A stretch of DNA of 64,000 bases from Pseudomonas sp. NFR16 (GCF_900108875.1 NZ_FNYJ01000001.1:620001-684000); one strand, 5' to 3'. Positions 17,628-27,110 are shown, counted from the first letter of the stretch. Notes: a model not told the origin generated them from the sequence alone. A program made the numbers and translations.

Positions 17628-19903
17628 GACAGGCGCTTCTTGGCACGGGAGCGCAGGTACAGATAAAGCAGGCCGCTGACCATGAACAGGCCGCAGACCG
17701 TGACCAGCAACATCCAGATCAGGTTTTGCGACAGCGTCCACTGCACGCGTTTAAACAGATTCAGATCGCCGACGTAATACTGATCGTCAGCCACCAGCGA
17801 GGTGATCTGCTTGCCGTTCACCACCGCCAGGCTGCCCTGGATGGTTTCCTTGTACTGATCGCCCCCAATCAGCGCGTCCGTCGCATCGACCAGGCCTTCC
17901 GGCTTGCCGCTGACAATCACCACGACGCTGCGCTCGGGTTTGAGCGGCGACTGGAAGCCGGCCAGGTACGTGCTGCTGGCGGGGCCGGTGTAGGTCACGT
18001 TCAGGCGTGGTTTACGCAGGTTGGCCTGCGGGTCCGGGCTGATCCAGTCACGCACGCGCAGGGTCAGGTCGGACAGGGAAAAACGGTGGGTTTCGCCGGT
18101 GAAGCTCGCCGGCAGGTGCGCTGCCCACTGCGTCAGCAACGGCTGGTTGTCACCCGAGGCGAGGACCAGCAGGTCCTTGTCGCTGACTGACTGCACGTCA
18201 TTGGCCTGCACCACTTTCACCGCGGTGGCCGGATAACCGGTGGACTCACCGAAGCGCCCGAGCACGGTCAGGTATGCGCCCCATTCGGCAGGGCCGCTCT
18301 TGTCCGGCATCACCACGGCGCTCTGCGAAAGGTCGGCCATGCGTGTGAACGGGAAGCCGCTGTCGTTGAACACGCCCAGGTTCGGCAGGGCGATGTAGTG
18401 GTTGTAACCGCTCAGGTCGAGACTGGAATCCGGGTCGATCAGACCGCGCATGTTGTCGACGATGATGTCGCGGCATTCGCCCTGCTTGATGTAGTCGAAC
18501 ATGAAGCGGAACTGCAGCTGCGACTGCGCAGGCGCCAGGCCCAACGGCAACAGCACGCTGGCTTCGCGCGGCAGGCTGGTGTCCTTTTTCAGCAGCTCCA
18601 GCAGGTTGTCGCCACCTTTGAGGTTGGTGACCGAGGGCAGCGGCATGGACTTCATGAAGTTGTTGTTCAGGCTGACCAGCAACGAAGAGTTGGTCGACTC
18701 TTGTTGCGGCGTGTAGCGGTATTTCAGGTTCAGCGGAACGCCCGCTTCGCGCCAGTTGAACAGGTCCGGCGGCAGACGTACCGGAATGGTGATGTTGCCC
18801 GGGTTGTAGCCGGAAACACTGAGCAGTTTGGTGTCGAGCAATTCGCCAAGCTTGACGGGGCGGTCCGACGGCAGCCAGTTCGGTGCGTCGTAAGGTTTGC
18901 GCGGCGCGAGCGGGTCGAGGCGGTCGATCGTGACGCTGTTGCCGACCAGCGATTTGCTGCCCACGGCGACGGCTGAGGCGGCGAATTTCAGTTCGGCGGC
19001 ATCGCGACCGGCCACGATCAGCAGTTTGCCGTGGGCATCGTTGGGATTGCTCATCAACGTGACCGTGGCGCCTTTTACCGCTGGCAGCTGCAAGCCGCCG
19101 AGCTGGATGGCGTCTTTGCTCTCGATCAGGACGATGGCGTTGCCCTTGTCCGGAATCTGCCCGACATTGCTGGTGAAACTGGCGCCACGGTAAGCGGCGA
19201 GGGCGCCGATCCATGACGACAGGGCGCCAGCGGCTTCGAGGGTGGCGTTGTCCGGCGCCGAAGCGAAGACGATCGGCAGGTTGACCTGACGGGCATCGCG
19301 TCGATCGAAGAACGGCAGCGGCAGAATTGCCAGATCATCCTTGAGCTGGATTGGCGAAACGTTGAGTTTCAGTTCCGAGCTGTTGTTGATCTTGGCCCAC
19401 AGGCTGCTGTGTTGCGGGTCTTCGCACTGCATCGAGTAGTGACCGATGAACTGCAGGCGCAGACGGTTGAATTCGGTGATCAGGCGCGGCGGGATATCGA
19501 CCACCTGCTCCTGCGGGGTGCCGGCGCGCTCTTTGGGCAACGACAGGCTGGCGGCCACCTCATCGTTGACCAGCACGTTGATCTGCGAGAGGTCTGCCAG
19601 CAGCGCTGGCGAATAGCTGTAGCGCAGCACCAGTTGGGCGCCGTTTACCACTTCGTCGGCGCGGATGTCGAAGTTGACACCGTCGGCCGCTTCCACGCCC
19701 TGCAGGTTCATGGTGTCCAGTCGGCCCAGCTGCTTGAGCGTCATGTTCTGGCTGTAGCTGCCGGCCGGCGCGGGTGGGTTGGTTGCGGTCTCGGCGTGCG
19801 CAGCCTGGCTCAGGCCCGACAGGCACAGGACAGACGACGCCAGCAGCGTGAGCGGGTGATGAGGGCGGCGGGTTTCACTGCGCACGGAAAATTTGCTGAT
19901 CAT
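17624..19903 (-). CDS. wssC: WssC/BcsB, membrane-anchored periplasmic cellulose synthase subunit
   Basis: 759 residues from the ATG at 19903 (ATGA overlap with wssB); a longer frame would start deep inside wssB. A signal peptide (LLASSVLCLSGLSQAAHAE) precedes two repeats of jelly-roll carbohydrate-binding and flavodoxin-like domains. One C-terminal transmembrane helix (about 727-750, LIWMLLVTVCGLFMVSGLLY) ends in a basic tail. BcsB docks on BcsA and guides the glucan through the periplasm. Confidence 0.94.
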   Translation of the reverse strand: MISKFSVRSETRRPHHPLTLLASSVLCLSGLSQAAHAETATNPPAPAGSYSQNMTLKQLGRLDTMNLQGVEAADGVNFDIRADEVVNGAQLVLRYSYSPALLADLSQINVLVNDEVAASLSLPKERAGTPQEQVVDIPPRLITEFNRLRLQFIGHYSMQCEDPQHSSLWAKINNSSELKLNVSPIQLKDDLAILPLPFFDRRDARQVNLPIVFASAPDNATLEAAGALSSWIGALAAYRGASFTSNVGQIPDKGNAIVLIESKDAIQLGGLQLPAVKGATVTLMSNPNDAHGKLLIVAGRDAAELKFAASAVAVGSKSLVGNSVTIDRLDPLAPRKPYDAPNWLPSDRPVKLGELLDTKLLSVSGYNPGNITIPVRLPPDLFNWREAGVPLNLKYRYTPQQESTNSSLLVSLNNNFMKSMPLPSVTNLKGGDNLLELLKKDTSLPREASVLLPLGLAPAQSQLQFRFMFDYIKQGECRDIIVDNMRGLIDPDSSLDLSGYNHYIALPNLGVFNDSGFPFTRMADLSQSAVVMPDKSGPAEWGAYLTVLGRFGESTGYPATAVKVVQANDVQSVSDKDLLVLASGDNQPLLTQWAAHLPASFTGETHRFSLSDLTLRVRDWISPDPQANLRKPRLNVTYTGPASSTYLAGFQSPLKPERSVVVIVSGKPEGLVDATDALIGGDQYKETIQGSLAVVNGKQITSLVADDQYYVGDLNLFKRVQWTLSQNLIWMLLVTVCGLFMVSGLLYLYLRSRAKKRLS

Positions 19904-22125
19904 GACTTGTCCATAGAAGATTCGAGCGATTTCGTTTGAGCCGGTGTCCCGGTGAGGCTGTGACGCGCCTGCAGGGCGGTCGCCTTGACCAGCGCGCCCA
20001 TGCCGAGCAGGCCGATGGTGCTGACCTCGCGCAGGGCCGAGAGCGGGGTGTCGAGCTTGCCGCTGCCCCAACTGGTCGCCCAGGTGTCGGCGCGCGAGAA
20101 GGTCATGCGCACCAGTTCGCTCTGCTGACGCAGGGTCAGCGGGTCGAACAACGCGCCCAGGTCCTGGCCTTTGCTGAACACCACGGTGGTGTCGAACTGG
20201 CTGGTCCTGGCGTTGCGGAACAGCGAAACGCGCATGCGTTCGCCCGGCTTGACCGTCGTGCCTGGCGGCAAGCGCAGGCCCAGGCCACGCTGCGAAAAGT
20301 CCTGCGTGGTGCCGTAGACTTCGGTGCCGTCTTCCAGCTCGACCTTGACCGGCAACTCGGCGCGCACACGCGGTTCGGCACGCACCTGGCGCGTCTCACT
20401 CGCGACCGCCACCGCAGCACTGGTGATGATCAGGTTGTAGAGCGTCCAGGCGGTGTTGATGAGCACGGTGACGGCAGTGTCCGGCGCGCCCCAGATCAGT
20501 TGATGGATGCCGAAGCCCAGGCCGGTCAGGTTCATCAGCAGCAGCACGATGTAAGGACGTGCGAGCTTCCAGTCGAAGAAGTCCTTGTCGATGATGCCGC
20601 CCTTGTCGGTGACGTTGAAGCCGCCGAACTTGGGATTGACCAGCGCCATCAGCACCGGCGGCATGATGTACCAGGCCAGCACCGTCTCGTAGACCTCGTT
20701 CCAGAACGAATGCCGGAAACGCCCCTGAATGCAGGAGTTGGTGAGGTTGGAGTGAAACAGGTGCGGCAGCACGTACGCGGTGATCATCAGCGCCGAGGCG
20801 TGGAAAATCTCGGCGCCGAAGATCAGGTAGGCCAGTGGCGCGGTGAGGAAGGTCAGGCGCGGCAAGCCATAAAAGAAGTGCAACATGGCGTTGGCGTAGC
20901 AGACGCGTTGACCCAGGTTCAGGCCCTTGCCGAACAGCGGGTTGTCGAGGCGAAAAATCTGCGCCATTCCGCGAGCCCAGCGAATCCGCTGGCTGATGTG
21001 GCGTGACAGGCTTTCAGTCGCAAGACCGGCTGCCTGGGGAATGGCCAGATAGGCGGTGTTATAGCCGGCGCGGTTGAGCTTGAGCGCCGTGTGGGCGTCC
21101 TCGGTCACGGTTTCGACGGCGACACCGCCGATTTCTTCCAGCGGCTTGCGGCGCAGAATCGCGCACGAGCCACAGAAGAACGTCGCGTTCCACAGGTCGT
21201 TGCCGTCCTGAACCAGCCCGTAGAACAACTCACCTTCGTTCGGTACGGCACGGAACGTGTTGAGGTTCTTCTCGAACGGGTCAGGGGAAAAGAAGAAGTG
21301 CGGCGTCTGCAGCATCGCCAGCTTCGGATCCTTGAGGAACCAGCCCATGCCGATCTGCAGGAAGGAGCGGGTCGGCACATGGTCGGCGTCGAACATGGCG
21401 ATGTATTCGCCATCGGTGACTTTCAGCGCCGCGTTGAGGTTGCCCGCCTTGGCGTGATGATTGTTGTCACGCACGATGTAGTTGACACCGATGGCCTGAC
21501 AGAAACGCCGAAAGTCGTCGCGACGGCCATCATCGAGGACGTGGATACGCAGCTTGTCTTTGGGCCAGTCCATCGCCTGAGCCGCGAAAATGCTCAGTTT
21601 CACGATGCTCAGCGCTTCGTTATAGGTAGGAATGAACACATCCACCGTTGGCCAGTCGCTGGGGTCGCCGGTCAGCAGCACCGGTTGACGACGCAGCGGC
21701 CAGGCGGTCTGCACATACCCGAAGATCAACACCACCAATGCATAGATTTCGGCGAGCACCAGGCCATAGCCGAACATGATGTCCAGCCAGCCTTCGAAAC
21801 CCAGCGTGTCGGTCAGGCGCCAGTACATGTAACGCAACGAGGCGACCAGCGACATCACGATCAACGCCAGGATCGGCAGGCGACCGGGAAGGCGTTTGAT
21901 GAACAGCGCGGAACAGAAACACAGCGCCGCGAACAGGCACTGGGTATAGAGGTCAAGCGGCGCGCTGATGATGCTGATCAGCAGCAGCGCAGCGATGATC
22001 GAACCGACCAGAATCAGCGTACGGCGTACCGCGCGAGGCCATTGGCTGACGCGGTTGAACAAACCATTGGCGCGCAGTTCCGGGCGCCCCGGGGAGTGGG
22101 GCGTGGGATTTGTAACCTGGGTCAT
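19900..22125 (-). CDS. wssB: WssB/BcsA, catalytic cellulose synthase with PilZ domain
   Basis: 741 residues from the ATG at 22125, coupled to wssA by ATGA. Membrane segments flank a GT2 domain with the DxD motif FDADHVP (about 244), TED (about 340) and the Q-x-x-R-W motif in QRIRWARG (about 378). A C-terminal PilZ domain (about 575-660) has the R-x-x-x-R element in RAEPRVRAE and DFSQRGLGL, so c-di-GMP should relieve gating-loop inhibition. It polymerises glucose from UDP-glucose and threads the chain across the inner membrane. Confidence 0.96.
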   Translation of the reverse strand: MTQVTNPTPHSPGRPELRANGLFNRVSQWPRAVRRTLILVGSIIAALLLISIISAPLDLYTQCLFAALCFCSALFIKRLPGRLPILALIVMSLVASLRYMYWRLTDTLGFEGWLDIMFGYGLVLAEIYALVVLIFGYVQTAWPLRRQPVLLTGDPSDWPTVDVFIPTYNEALSIVKLSIFAAQAMDWPKDKLRIHVLDDGRRDDFRRFCQAIGVNYIVRDNNHHAKAGNLNAALKVTDGEYIAMFDADHVPTRSFLQIGMGWFLKDPKLAMLQTPHFFFSPDPFEKNLNTFRAVPNEGELFYGLVQDGNDLWNATFFCGSCAILRRKPLEEIGGVAVETVTEDAHTALKLNRAGYNTAYLAIPQAAGLATESLSRHISQRIRWARGMAQIFRLDNPLFGKGLNLGQRVCYANAMLHFFYGLPRLTFLTAPLAYLIFGAEIFHASALMITAYVLPHLFHSNLTNSCIQGRFRHSFWNEVYETVLAWYIMPPVLMALVNPKFGGFNVTDKGGIIDKDFFDWKLARPYIVLLLMNLTGLGFGIHQLIWGAPDTAVTVLINTAWTLYNLIITSAAVAVASETRQVRAEPRVRAELPVKVELEDGTEVYGTTQDFSQRGLGLRLPPGTTVKPGERMRVSLFRNARTSQFDTTVVFSKGQDLGALFDPLTLRQQSELVRMTFSRADTWATSWGSGKLDTPLSALREVSTIGLLGMGALVKATALQARHSLTGTPAQTKSLESSMDKS

Positions 22126-23261
22126 GACAAATAGGGCTCTTGCGTGCCTTCCATGAGGAGTTCGCAAAGCGAACCTGCGATGTCGAGGGTGTCCTGGCAG
22201 CCTCGGGTGCTTGGGGTGTGCGCCAGCGGATTGCGGTCGTACGCCAATGATTCACTGATGAAGTGATCCTGGCGGATCACGCCCAGCAGTTGATCGCCTA
22301 TTCTTTTCTTCAGCAGATCGCACATGTCGAGGCTGAATTGGCGAGACGTGTCCAGCTGGTTGATGACGACTTTGCACTGCGCGGCATTTTCCCGTTGCAG
22401 GTAAGGCGCGAGCAGTCTGTCCATCTGGTTGTAACTGGTGTAGGAGGCCGCGTCGGCGAGGGTCACGACCACTACCACGCTGGCAACCTCCAGCACCTGG
22501 TTCAGATACACCGTGGCGCCGGGCGGCGTGTCGATCACGACGGTGTCCTGCTCACCCAGATTCATGGCTTCCAGGCAGCGGGCCAGCCACAGGTGATCGT
22601 TTGTGAGCAGCTGTTCGAAATCCACGCGTTCCTGGTCGGTGGTCACACCGTAAGCCAGGCACTGGCTGCCCGCATAACCCTTGCGGGCAATGTCGCGCCA
22701 GTCGACGTTGCGTTGGCTGGCTTGAGCGATGCCTGGCCATTGTTCATTGCCTCCAAGGTGCAGGCACAATGAATTCTGCGGATCGAAGTCGACGGCGAAG
22801 GTGCGACCGCCCGGGCGTTTGATCGCACTGGCCAGAGCGCCAGCCAGCGTACTTCGGCCCGCGCCGCCTTTGTTCGATACCACCGCGATGACGCTGGCTT
22901 CAAGGTGGGGTCTTGACGATTGCGCCGCGCGCTCATCGACGGGTGAACCCTCACGTTGCTGCTCGATTTCGTTCAACAGGCGGCTAAGCGCTGTGGAACC
23001 GGCCGCCGCAGGCAGCGCAGCCACCAATGGCTCGTCCACGCGCACTTCGTCCGCCCCGACAGTCATCGGCATTTCATGGGTGTGGGGCATATCCCCAACA
23101 TTTTCAGAAGTGGTCTGCTCGCCAGGAACGCTTTTCAACGCCGCAGAAAAAGGCGTGGCCATCTCTTCGGTGTACTCGTAGCGGGGTTCGATCTCGCGAT
23201 AAAACTCAGCGCTACTCCCGAATCTGCTGAACAAATTCGCAATATCGTCAGAACGGTGCAT
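22122..23261 (-). CDS. wssA: WssA/BcsQ-like ParA/MinD ATPase of the cellulose complex
   Basis: 379 residues. The start at 23261 (MHRSDDIANLF) is used because GAAGGGA lies about 7 bases upstream. An N-terminal segment of about 120 residues carries DDIANLFSRFGSS, followed by a ParA/MinD-type NTPase: VVSNKGGAGRSTLAGALA (about 127-145) and VVIDTPPGATVYLNQVL. The P-loop Lys of the usual KGGxGKST is Arg here; E. coli BcsQ is also degenerate at this motif. Such proteins help localise or assemble the synthase. First gene of the tightly coupled run; the promoter is probably in 23262-23387 or ahead of the small gene upstream. Confidence 0.87.
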   Translation of the reverse strand: MHRSDDIANLFSRFGSSAEFYREIEPRYEYTEEMATPFSAALKSVPGEQTTSENVGDMPHTHEMPMTVGADEVRVDEPLVAALPAAAGSTALSRLLNEIEQQREGSPVDERAAQSSRPHLEASVIAVVSNKGGAGRSTLAGALASAIKRPGGRTFAVDFDPQNSLCLHLGGNEQWPGIAQASQRNVDWRDIARKGYAGSQCLAYGVTTDQERVDFEQLLTNDHLWLARCLEAMNLGEQDTVVIDTPPGATVYLNQVLEVASVVVVVTLADAASYTSYNQMDRLLAPYLQRENAAQCKVVINQLDTSRQFSLDMCDLLKKRIGDQLLGVIRQDHFISESLAYDRNPLAHTPSTRGCQDTLDIAGSLCELLMEGTQEPYLS

Positions 23262-23387
23262 ATAGGTATCCCTTCCCGGAAATGGGTTCGTACAACAATG
23301 AAGGGAATTGCTAGCCCAACTGCGCACTCCATGAAACATACGCAACTTCGTGCGTGATATCAATATGATGTTGCCCCGTATTGCTGT

Positions 23388-23708
23388 CTAATTGATTTTT
23401 TCAAAATCTGGAAAGTTTAAGCCAAGAATTTGGCGCTCAAACGGCGTGCGATGAGAATGCTGTCGGAGCTGAGTCAATAGATCCGGTTGAATTGCCTGCA
23501 TTTTGGCGCGTAGGGCGTTTAGATCTGCGGTGGTGGCCTGATCGTAGCGGGGCGAGATAGGCTGGGCGGCGATGCGTCGACGCCTGTAAAGTCGCTGAAA
23601 CACGTCTTCATTTGGGTGCTCGAAGAGCAAGTCCGTCGATTTTGACGATGTCGAATGTAACGAAGGGTGTAAGCCCGTTACTTGGCCGTATTCATGTTGC
23701 CGCTTCAT
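23388..23708 (-). CDS. Unknown 106-residue protein upstream of the cellulose operon
   Basis: A small soluble protein, basic and rich in Arg, Gln, His and Leu, with no signal or membrane segment. Visible stretches are DLLFEHPNEDVFQRLYRRRR and a predicted helix LNALRAKMQAIQPDLLTQLRQ. I do not recognise the family. It is co-oriented with wssA, 126 bases upstream, so it may be the first cistron of the cellulose operon or an accessory gene like the small bcsR/bcsP genes elsewhere; that is inference from position only. The ribosome binding site is poor. Confidence 0.6.
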   Translation of the reverse strand: MKRQHEYGQVTGLHPSLHSTSSKSTDLLFEHPNEDVFQRLYRRRRIAAQPISPRYDQATTADLNALRAKMQAIQPDLLTQLRQHSHRTPFERQILGLNFPDFEKIN

Positions 23709-23813
23709 ATGCCGAAGGGGCGTGATGATTATCGGTGCGACACGACATCAAGTTTCAGCGATAAGTTTCATCGCATGTTCAAATTTTTATTAATACGCGC
23801 AACTCGTTGTCGT

Positions 23814-24743
23814 TCAAAGATTTCGAGAGCAATGGTGACGGCGGTATTGCCCGGGCGATTGCCCATGCACGCGCTTGAAGGCCACGCCGAACGCGGCATC
23901 GGACAGGTAGCCGAGCGAATCGGCCACCGTCGCGACCGTGTCCACGCCGTTGCACAGCCGGGAAGCCGCTACCTGCATGCGCCATCGGGTAGCGTATTCC
24001 ACCGGCGTCTGGCCGACGCGCGTTTTGAACAACGCCGCGAAGCCCGAGCGTGACATGCACGCGATCGCCGCCATTTCCGCCAGTTTCCATGAATGCGCCG
24101 GTGCGCTGTGCACTGCCCGCATCACGTTGGCGATGGCCGGTTCCCGCAGGCCGCCCAGCCAGGCCAGCTCGGCCAGGTCAGCCGTGACAATGTGGTGGCG
24201 CAGTGCATGGACGAAAATCAGCCTGAGCAAGTCGTTGCACATGGCGTAGGCGCCGGCTTGCGCGGATTGCCATTCCCGGTCCAGCTCATCCAGCAGCCAG
24301 GCGAAGGAGGAGGCACCGCTCGCGCTGGCCTCGATGATGATCACCGGCGGCAGCCACTCCAGCAGATCGGCCGCGCCAGGACTGGACAGCGACACGCTGC
24401 CGCCCAGCAGTTCGACGTCATTGCCCACGCCGTAGATGGCAGAGGAGCCAGACTCCGCGAACACCTCCGAGGCGTTGATGGCCTGCATGTCAGCCGTGCT
24501 CGACAAGATAAACGGTGTGCGTGACACCACGAAACAGTCCCCGGCGCGCAGGCGACGCGCAGGCCGGTCACGGACGCGCAGCCAGCATGCACCGCGGCGC
24601 ACGACGTTGAATTTCAATTCGATGGGCTGAAAGCGTAACGCCCAGTCGCCGCCCGCTTGCAGCCGGACCGAACAGGCAGCGCGCAGACCTGAGAGGGCGA
24701 GCACATCAGAGAGTGGGTCGGACAGTGGGTTCTGGATGATCAC
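23814..24743 (-). CDS. AraC-family transcriptional regulator (cupin type)
   Basis: 309 residues. The N-terminal half is a cupin-like sensor of the AraC-binding type (RFQPIELKFNVVRRGACWLRV, then RAGDCFVVS). The C-terminal HTH pair is typical, with MAAIACMSRSGFAALFKTRVG and ADSLGYLSDAAFGVAFKRVHG, ending SPGQYRRHH. It is divergent from the SDR gene at 24827; the 83-base gap probably carries the shared promoter. It is therefore a candidate regulator of that SDR. Confidence 0.9.
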   Translation of the reverse strand: MIIQNPLSDPLSDVLALSGLRAACSVRLQAGGDWALRFQPIELKFNVVRRGACWLRVRDRPARRLRAGDCFVVSRTPFILSSTADMQAINASEVFAESGSSAIYGVGNDVELLGGSVSLSSPGAADLLEWLPPVIIIEASASGASSFAWLLDELDREWQSAQAGAYAMCNDLLRLIFVHALRHHIVTADLAELAWLGGLREPAIANVMRAVHSAPAHSWKLAEMAAIACMSRSGFAALFKTRVGQTPVEYATRWRMQVAASRLCNGVDTVATVADSLGYLSDAAFGVAFKRVHGQSPGQYRRHHCSRNL

Positions 24744-24826
24744 GATAGAAATCCGGATTATTTGAGCTGTTTCGTCCAGTGATATTAACCAAGAATCAAC
24801 GCTTCAGAAAGACGCGGAGAGACCTC

Positions 24827-25816
24827 ATGATCACCCTTCAATCCCCCCTTGCATCCCCCTTCGACGCCGCCAGCACCGCTGCCGAAGTCATGGCGGGTGT
24901 AGACCTGCGTGGGAAACTGGCAATCGTCACCGGCGGCTATTCCGGCCTTGGCCTGGTCACCTCGCGACACCTGGCCGCAGCTGGCGCCCGGGTCATCGTC
25001 CCGGCCAGAGACCCGAAACGGGCGAGCGCTGCACTGGCTGGCATCGACGGCTCAGTGGTCGAGCCGATGGACCTGATCAGTGCGGACTCGGTGAGTGTGT
25101 TTTGCGCGCGGGTTGTCGGCCGAGGTCAGCCTGTTTCATTGCTGATCAACTGCGCCGGTGTCATGGCATCGCCGCTTGCCCGTGACGTCGAGGGGCATGA
25201 GAGCCAGTTTTCAATCAATCATCTGGGGCATTACCGCCTGACGTGCGGGCTATGGCCGGCATTGCTCGCAGCGGGATCCGCCAGGGTGGTGGCCGTGTCG
25301 TCCCGTGGGCATCAGATCGCAGGCATGGACTTCGACGACACTGACTTCCAGCGTCGGCCATATGACAAATGGGTGGCTTACGGTCAGTCCAAGACCGCAA
25401 ACGCGCTGTTCGCCATGGCACTCGACACGCGCGGTCGTGAGCAGGGCGTCCGTGCGTTCTCGTTGCATCCGGGGCAAATTCTGACTGACCTGGCGCGCCA
25501 CTTGAGCAGCAGCGAAATCGAAGCGTTCGACGTGTTCGACGAGAATGGCCAGTACAAGGTCGCTCCGCAGGCAGGCCTGAAAACCCTGGAACAAGGCGCA
25601 GCGACCGGGCTTTGGTGCGCCACGAGCCCCGCGCTGGACGGCAAGGGTGGGGTGTACTGCGAGGATTGCAACATCGCGTCGGTCAATCAGCCGGAAATCG
25701 GCCGTAAAGGCGTGGCGCAATGGGCGTCCGACCCCGACGCCGCCGAACGGCTGTGGCAGCTGTCGCAGCAATGGACGGGGCTGAGCCTGGCCAAGTCCCG
25801 TGACATGGAAAGGTGA
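24827..25816 (+). CDS. Short-chain dehydrogenase/reductase (retinol-dehydrogenase-like)
   Basis: 329 residues from the ATG at 24827, preceded by GGAGAG; a GTG at 24779 in frame has no site. A Rossmann fold with nucleotide-binding GGYSGLGL (about 34-41), the structural NCAGVM motif and the active-site Y-x-x-x-K in YGQSKTANALF (Tyr about 185). An SDR of this size and pattern resembles retinol-dehydrogenase/WWOX-like members, which use NAD(P)H on alcohols or carbonyls. Likely controlled by the divergent AraC protein. Substrate unknown. Confidence 0.9.
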   Translation: MITLQSPLASPFDAASTAAEVMAGVDLRGKLAIVTGGYSGLGLVTSRHLAAAGARVIVPARDPKRASAALAGIDGSVVEPMDLISADSVSVFCARVVGRGQPVSLLINCAGVMASPLARDVEGHESQFSINHLGHYRLTCGLWPALLAAGSARVVAVSSRGHQIAGMDFDDTDFQRRPYDKWVAYGQSKTANALFAMALDTRGREQGVRAFSLHPGQILTDLARHLSSSEIEAFDVFDENGQYKVAPQAGLKTLEQGAATGLWCATSPALDGKGGVYCEDCNIASVNQPEIGRKGVAQWASDPDAAERLWQLSQQWTGLSLAKSRDMER

Positions 25817-25914
25817 ACGGGCGTCGATGGCCGTCCGCGCTGAGGCACAGGGGGCGACAAAATGCGCTATGCCTCGCTGTCTACCGGCTCAGTGCACCCG
25901 ATCGATAGCGGCCG

Positions 25915-25954
25915 AAGGCCCCTGCCTCCACGTTGTAGGGGAGGCAGGGGCCTT
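25915..25954. terminator. Strong 15-bp hairpin between convergent genes
   Basis: AAGGCCCCTGCCTCC (25915-25929) pairs perfectly with 25940-25954 over a 10-base loop. It sits between the convergent SDR and Old Yellow Enzyme genes. No T tract follows on either strand, so it may act as a bidirectional transcript end stabiliser rather than a textbook intrinsic terminator. Confidence 0.5.
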
Positions 25955-26021
25955 GTCGACGGGCTATCAAAGCTGACGCTGGCCAGGAGGCGCACAGGTG
26001 CCATTGTCACCGCATGCAAGA

Positions 26022-27110
26022 TCAGGCCTCGGTAGCGCCGTAATACGGATAGCTGGAATAGCCCTCGGCGCCTTGGGTGAACCAGGTGCTCGGATCGTCT
26101 TGCGACAGTGGTAACTGGTCTTTCAGGCGCGCTGGCAAGTCCGGGTTGGCGATGAACGGACGACCGAAGGCGATCGCGTCCGCCAGTCCGGATTCAACCG
26201 CCGCCTGCGCCCGGGCAATGTCGTAATCGGAGTTGAGGATCAGCACGCCCTTGAAGGCGCGGCGAATGGCCGGCGCCATCGGCGGCCGTTCCGACGCGCC
26301 GAATGTGCCATCCATGGGCGGTTCGCGCAGCTCCAGATGAGCGATCCCGATATCGGACAGCACCTGCGCGGCGCGAACGAACAACGGTTCCGGGTCACTG
26401 TCGCGCACACCCTGATCATAACTGCCGGGCGACAGGCGAACGGAAGTCCGATCAGCGCCGATGACCTCGGCCACCGCCTTTGTGACCTCCTTCAACAGTC
26501 GAATCCGGTTGTCGATCGATCCCCCATAGCCATCGGTGCGGAAATTCCCGCTGTCGCGTAGGAACTGGTCGATCAGATAGCCGTTGGCGGCATGAACCTG
26601 CACCCCGTCGAAGCCGGCTTCGATGGCATTGCGGGTCGCCTGGCGAAACTGCTCGAGCAAGGCAGGGATTTCATCGGTGCCCAGCGCCCTTGCCGCGCTG
26701 TAGGGTTGCTTGCCGGCATAAGTGTGTGCGAGGCCGGGCGCGGTGGTGACGGACGCCGATACCGGCTGCCCGCCTTGCAGGAAACTGGGGTGCACGACCC
26801 GGCCCATGTGCCAGAGTTGCGCGACGATCCGTCCGCCCCTGGCATGCACCGCGTCGGTAATTCGTTTCCAGCCGGCAATCTGCTCGCCGGACCAGATGCC
26901 GGTGGCGTACGCCCAACCCAGCCCTTGCTGACTGATGCCGATCGCCTCGGAGATGATCAGTCCGGCGCTGGCGCGTTGTGCGTAGTAGTCGATCATCATC
27001 TCGGTGGGTACGTGCTCACGGGTGCCGCGGCCTCGGGTCATCGGGGCCATGAGAATGCGGTGGGGCAGCGAGAGGGCGCCCATCTGCAGGGATTGGAACA
27101 GCGAAGTCAT
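26022..27110 (-). CDS. Old Yellow Enzyme-type alkene/xenobiotic reductase
   Basis: 362 residues from the ATG at 27110, chosen for AGGAG 8 bases upstream. A TIM-barrel flavoenzyme: LPHRILMAPMTRGRG near the start, QLWHMGRVVHPSF, the H-A-A-N substrate-binding pair in VQVHAANGYLIDQFL, then TDGYGGSIDNR and the C-terminal FMN phosphate region AIAFGRPFIANPDLP. Members (NemA, XenB, OPR) reduce activated C=C bonds and nitro compounds with NADPH. It lies 34 bases after the SDR-like gene at 27145, in the same direction, so the two are probably one operon. Confidence 0.93.
   Translation of the reverse strand: MTSLFQSLQMGALSLPHRILMAPMTRGRGTREHVPTEMMIDYYAQRASAGLIISEAIGISQQGLGWAYATGIWSGEQIAGWKRITDAVHARGGRIVAQLWHMGRVVHPSFLQGGQPVSASVTTAPGLAHTYAGKQPYSAARALGTDEIPALLEQFRQATRNAIEAGFDGVQVHAANGYLIDQFLRDSGNFRTDGYGGSIDNRIRLLKEVTKAVAEVIGADRTSVRLSPGSYDQGVRDSDPEPLFVRAAQVLSDIGIAHLELREPPMDGTFGASERPPMAPAIRRAFKGVLILNSDYDIARAQAAVESGLADAIAFGRPFIANPDLPARLKDQLPLSQDDPSTWFTQGAEGYSSYPYYGATEA

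Noticed and set aside
19936..21006. Plus-strand frame of 356 residues opposite wssB
   Set aside because: Shadow of the cellulose synthase gene; no domain and Arg/Gln/His-rich composition.
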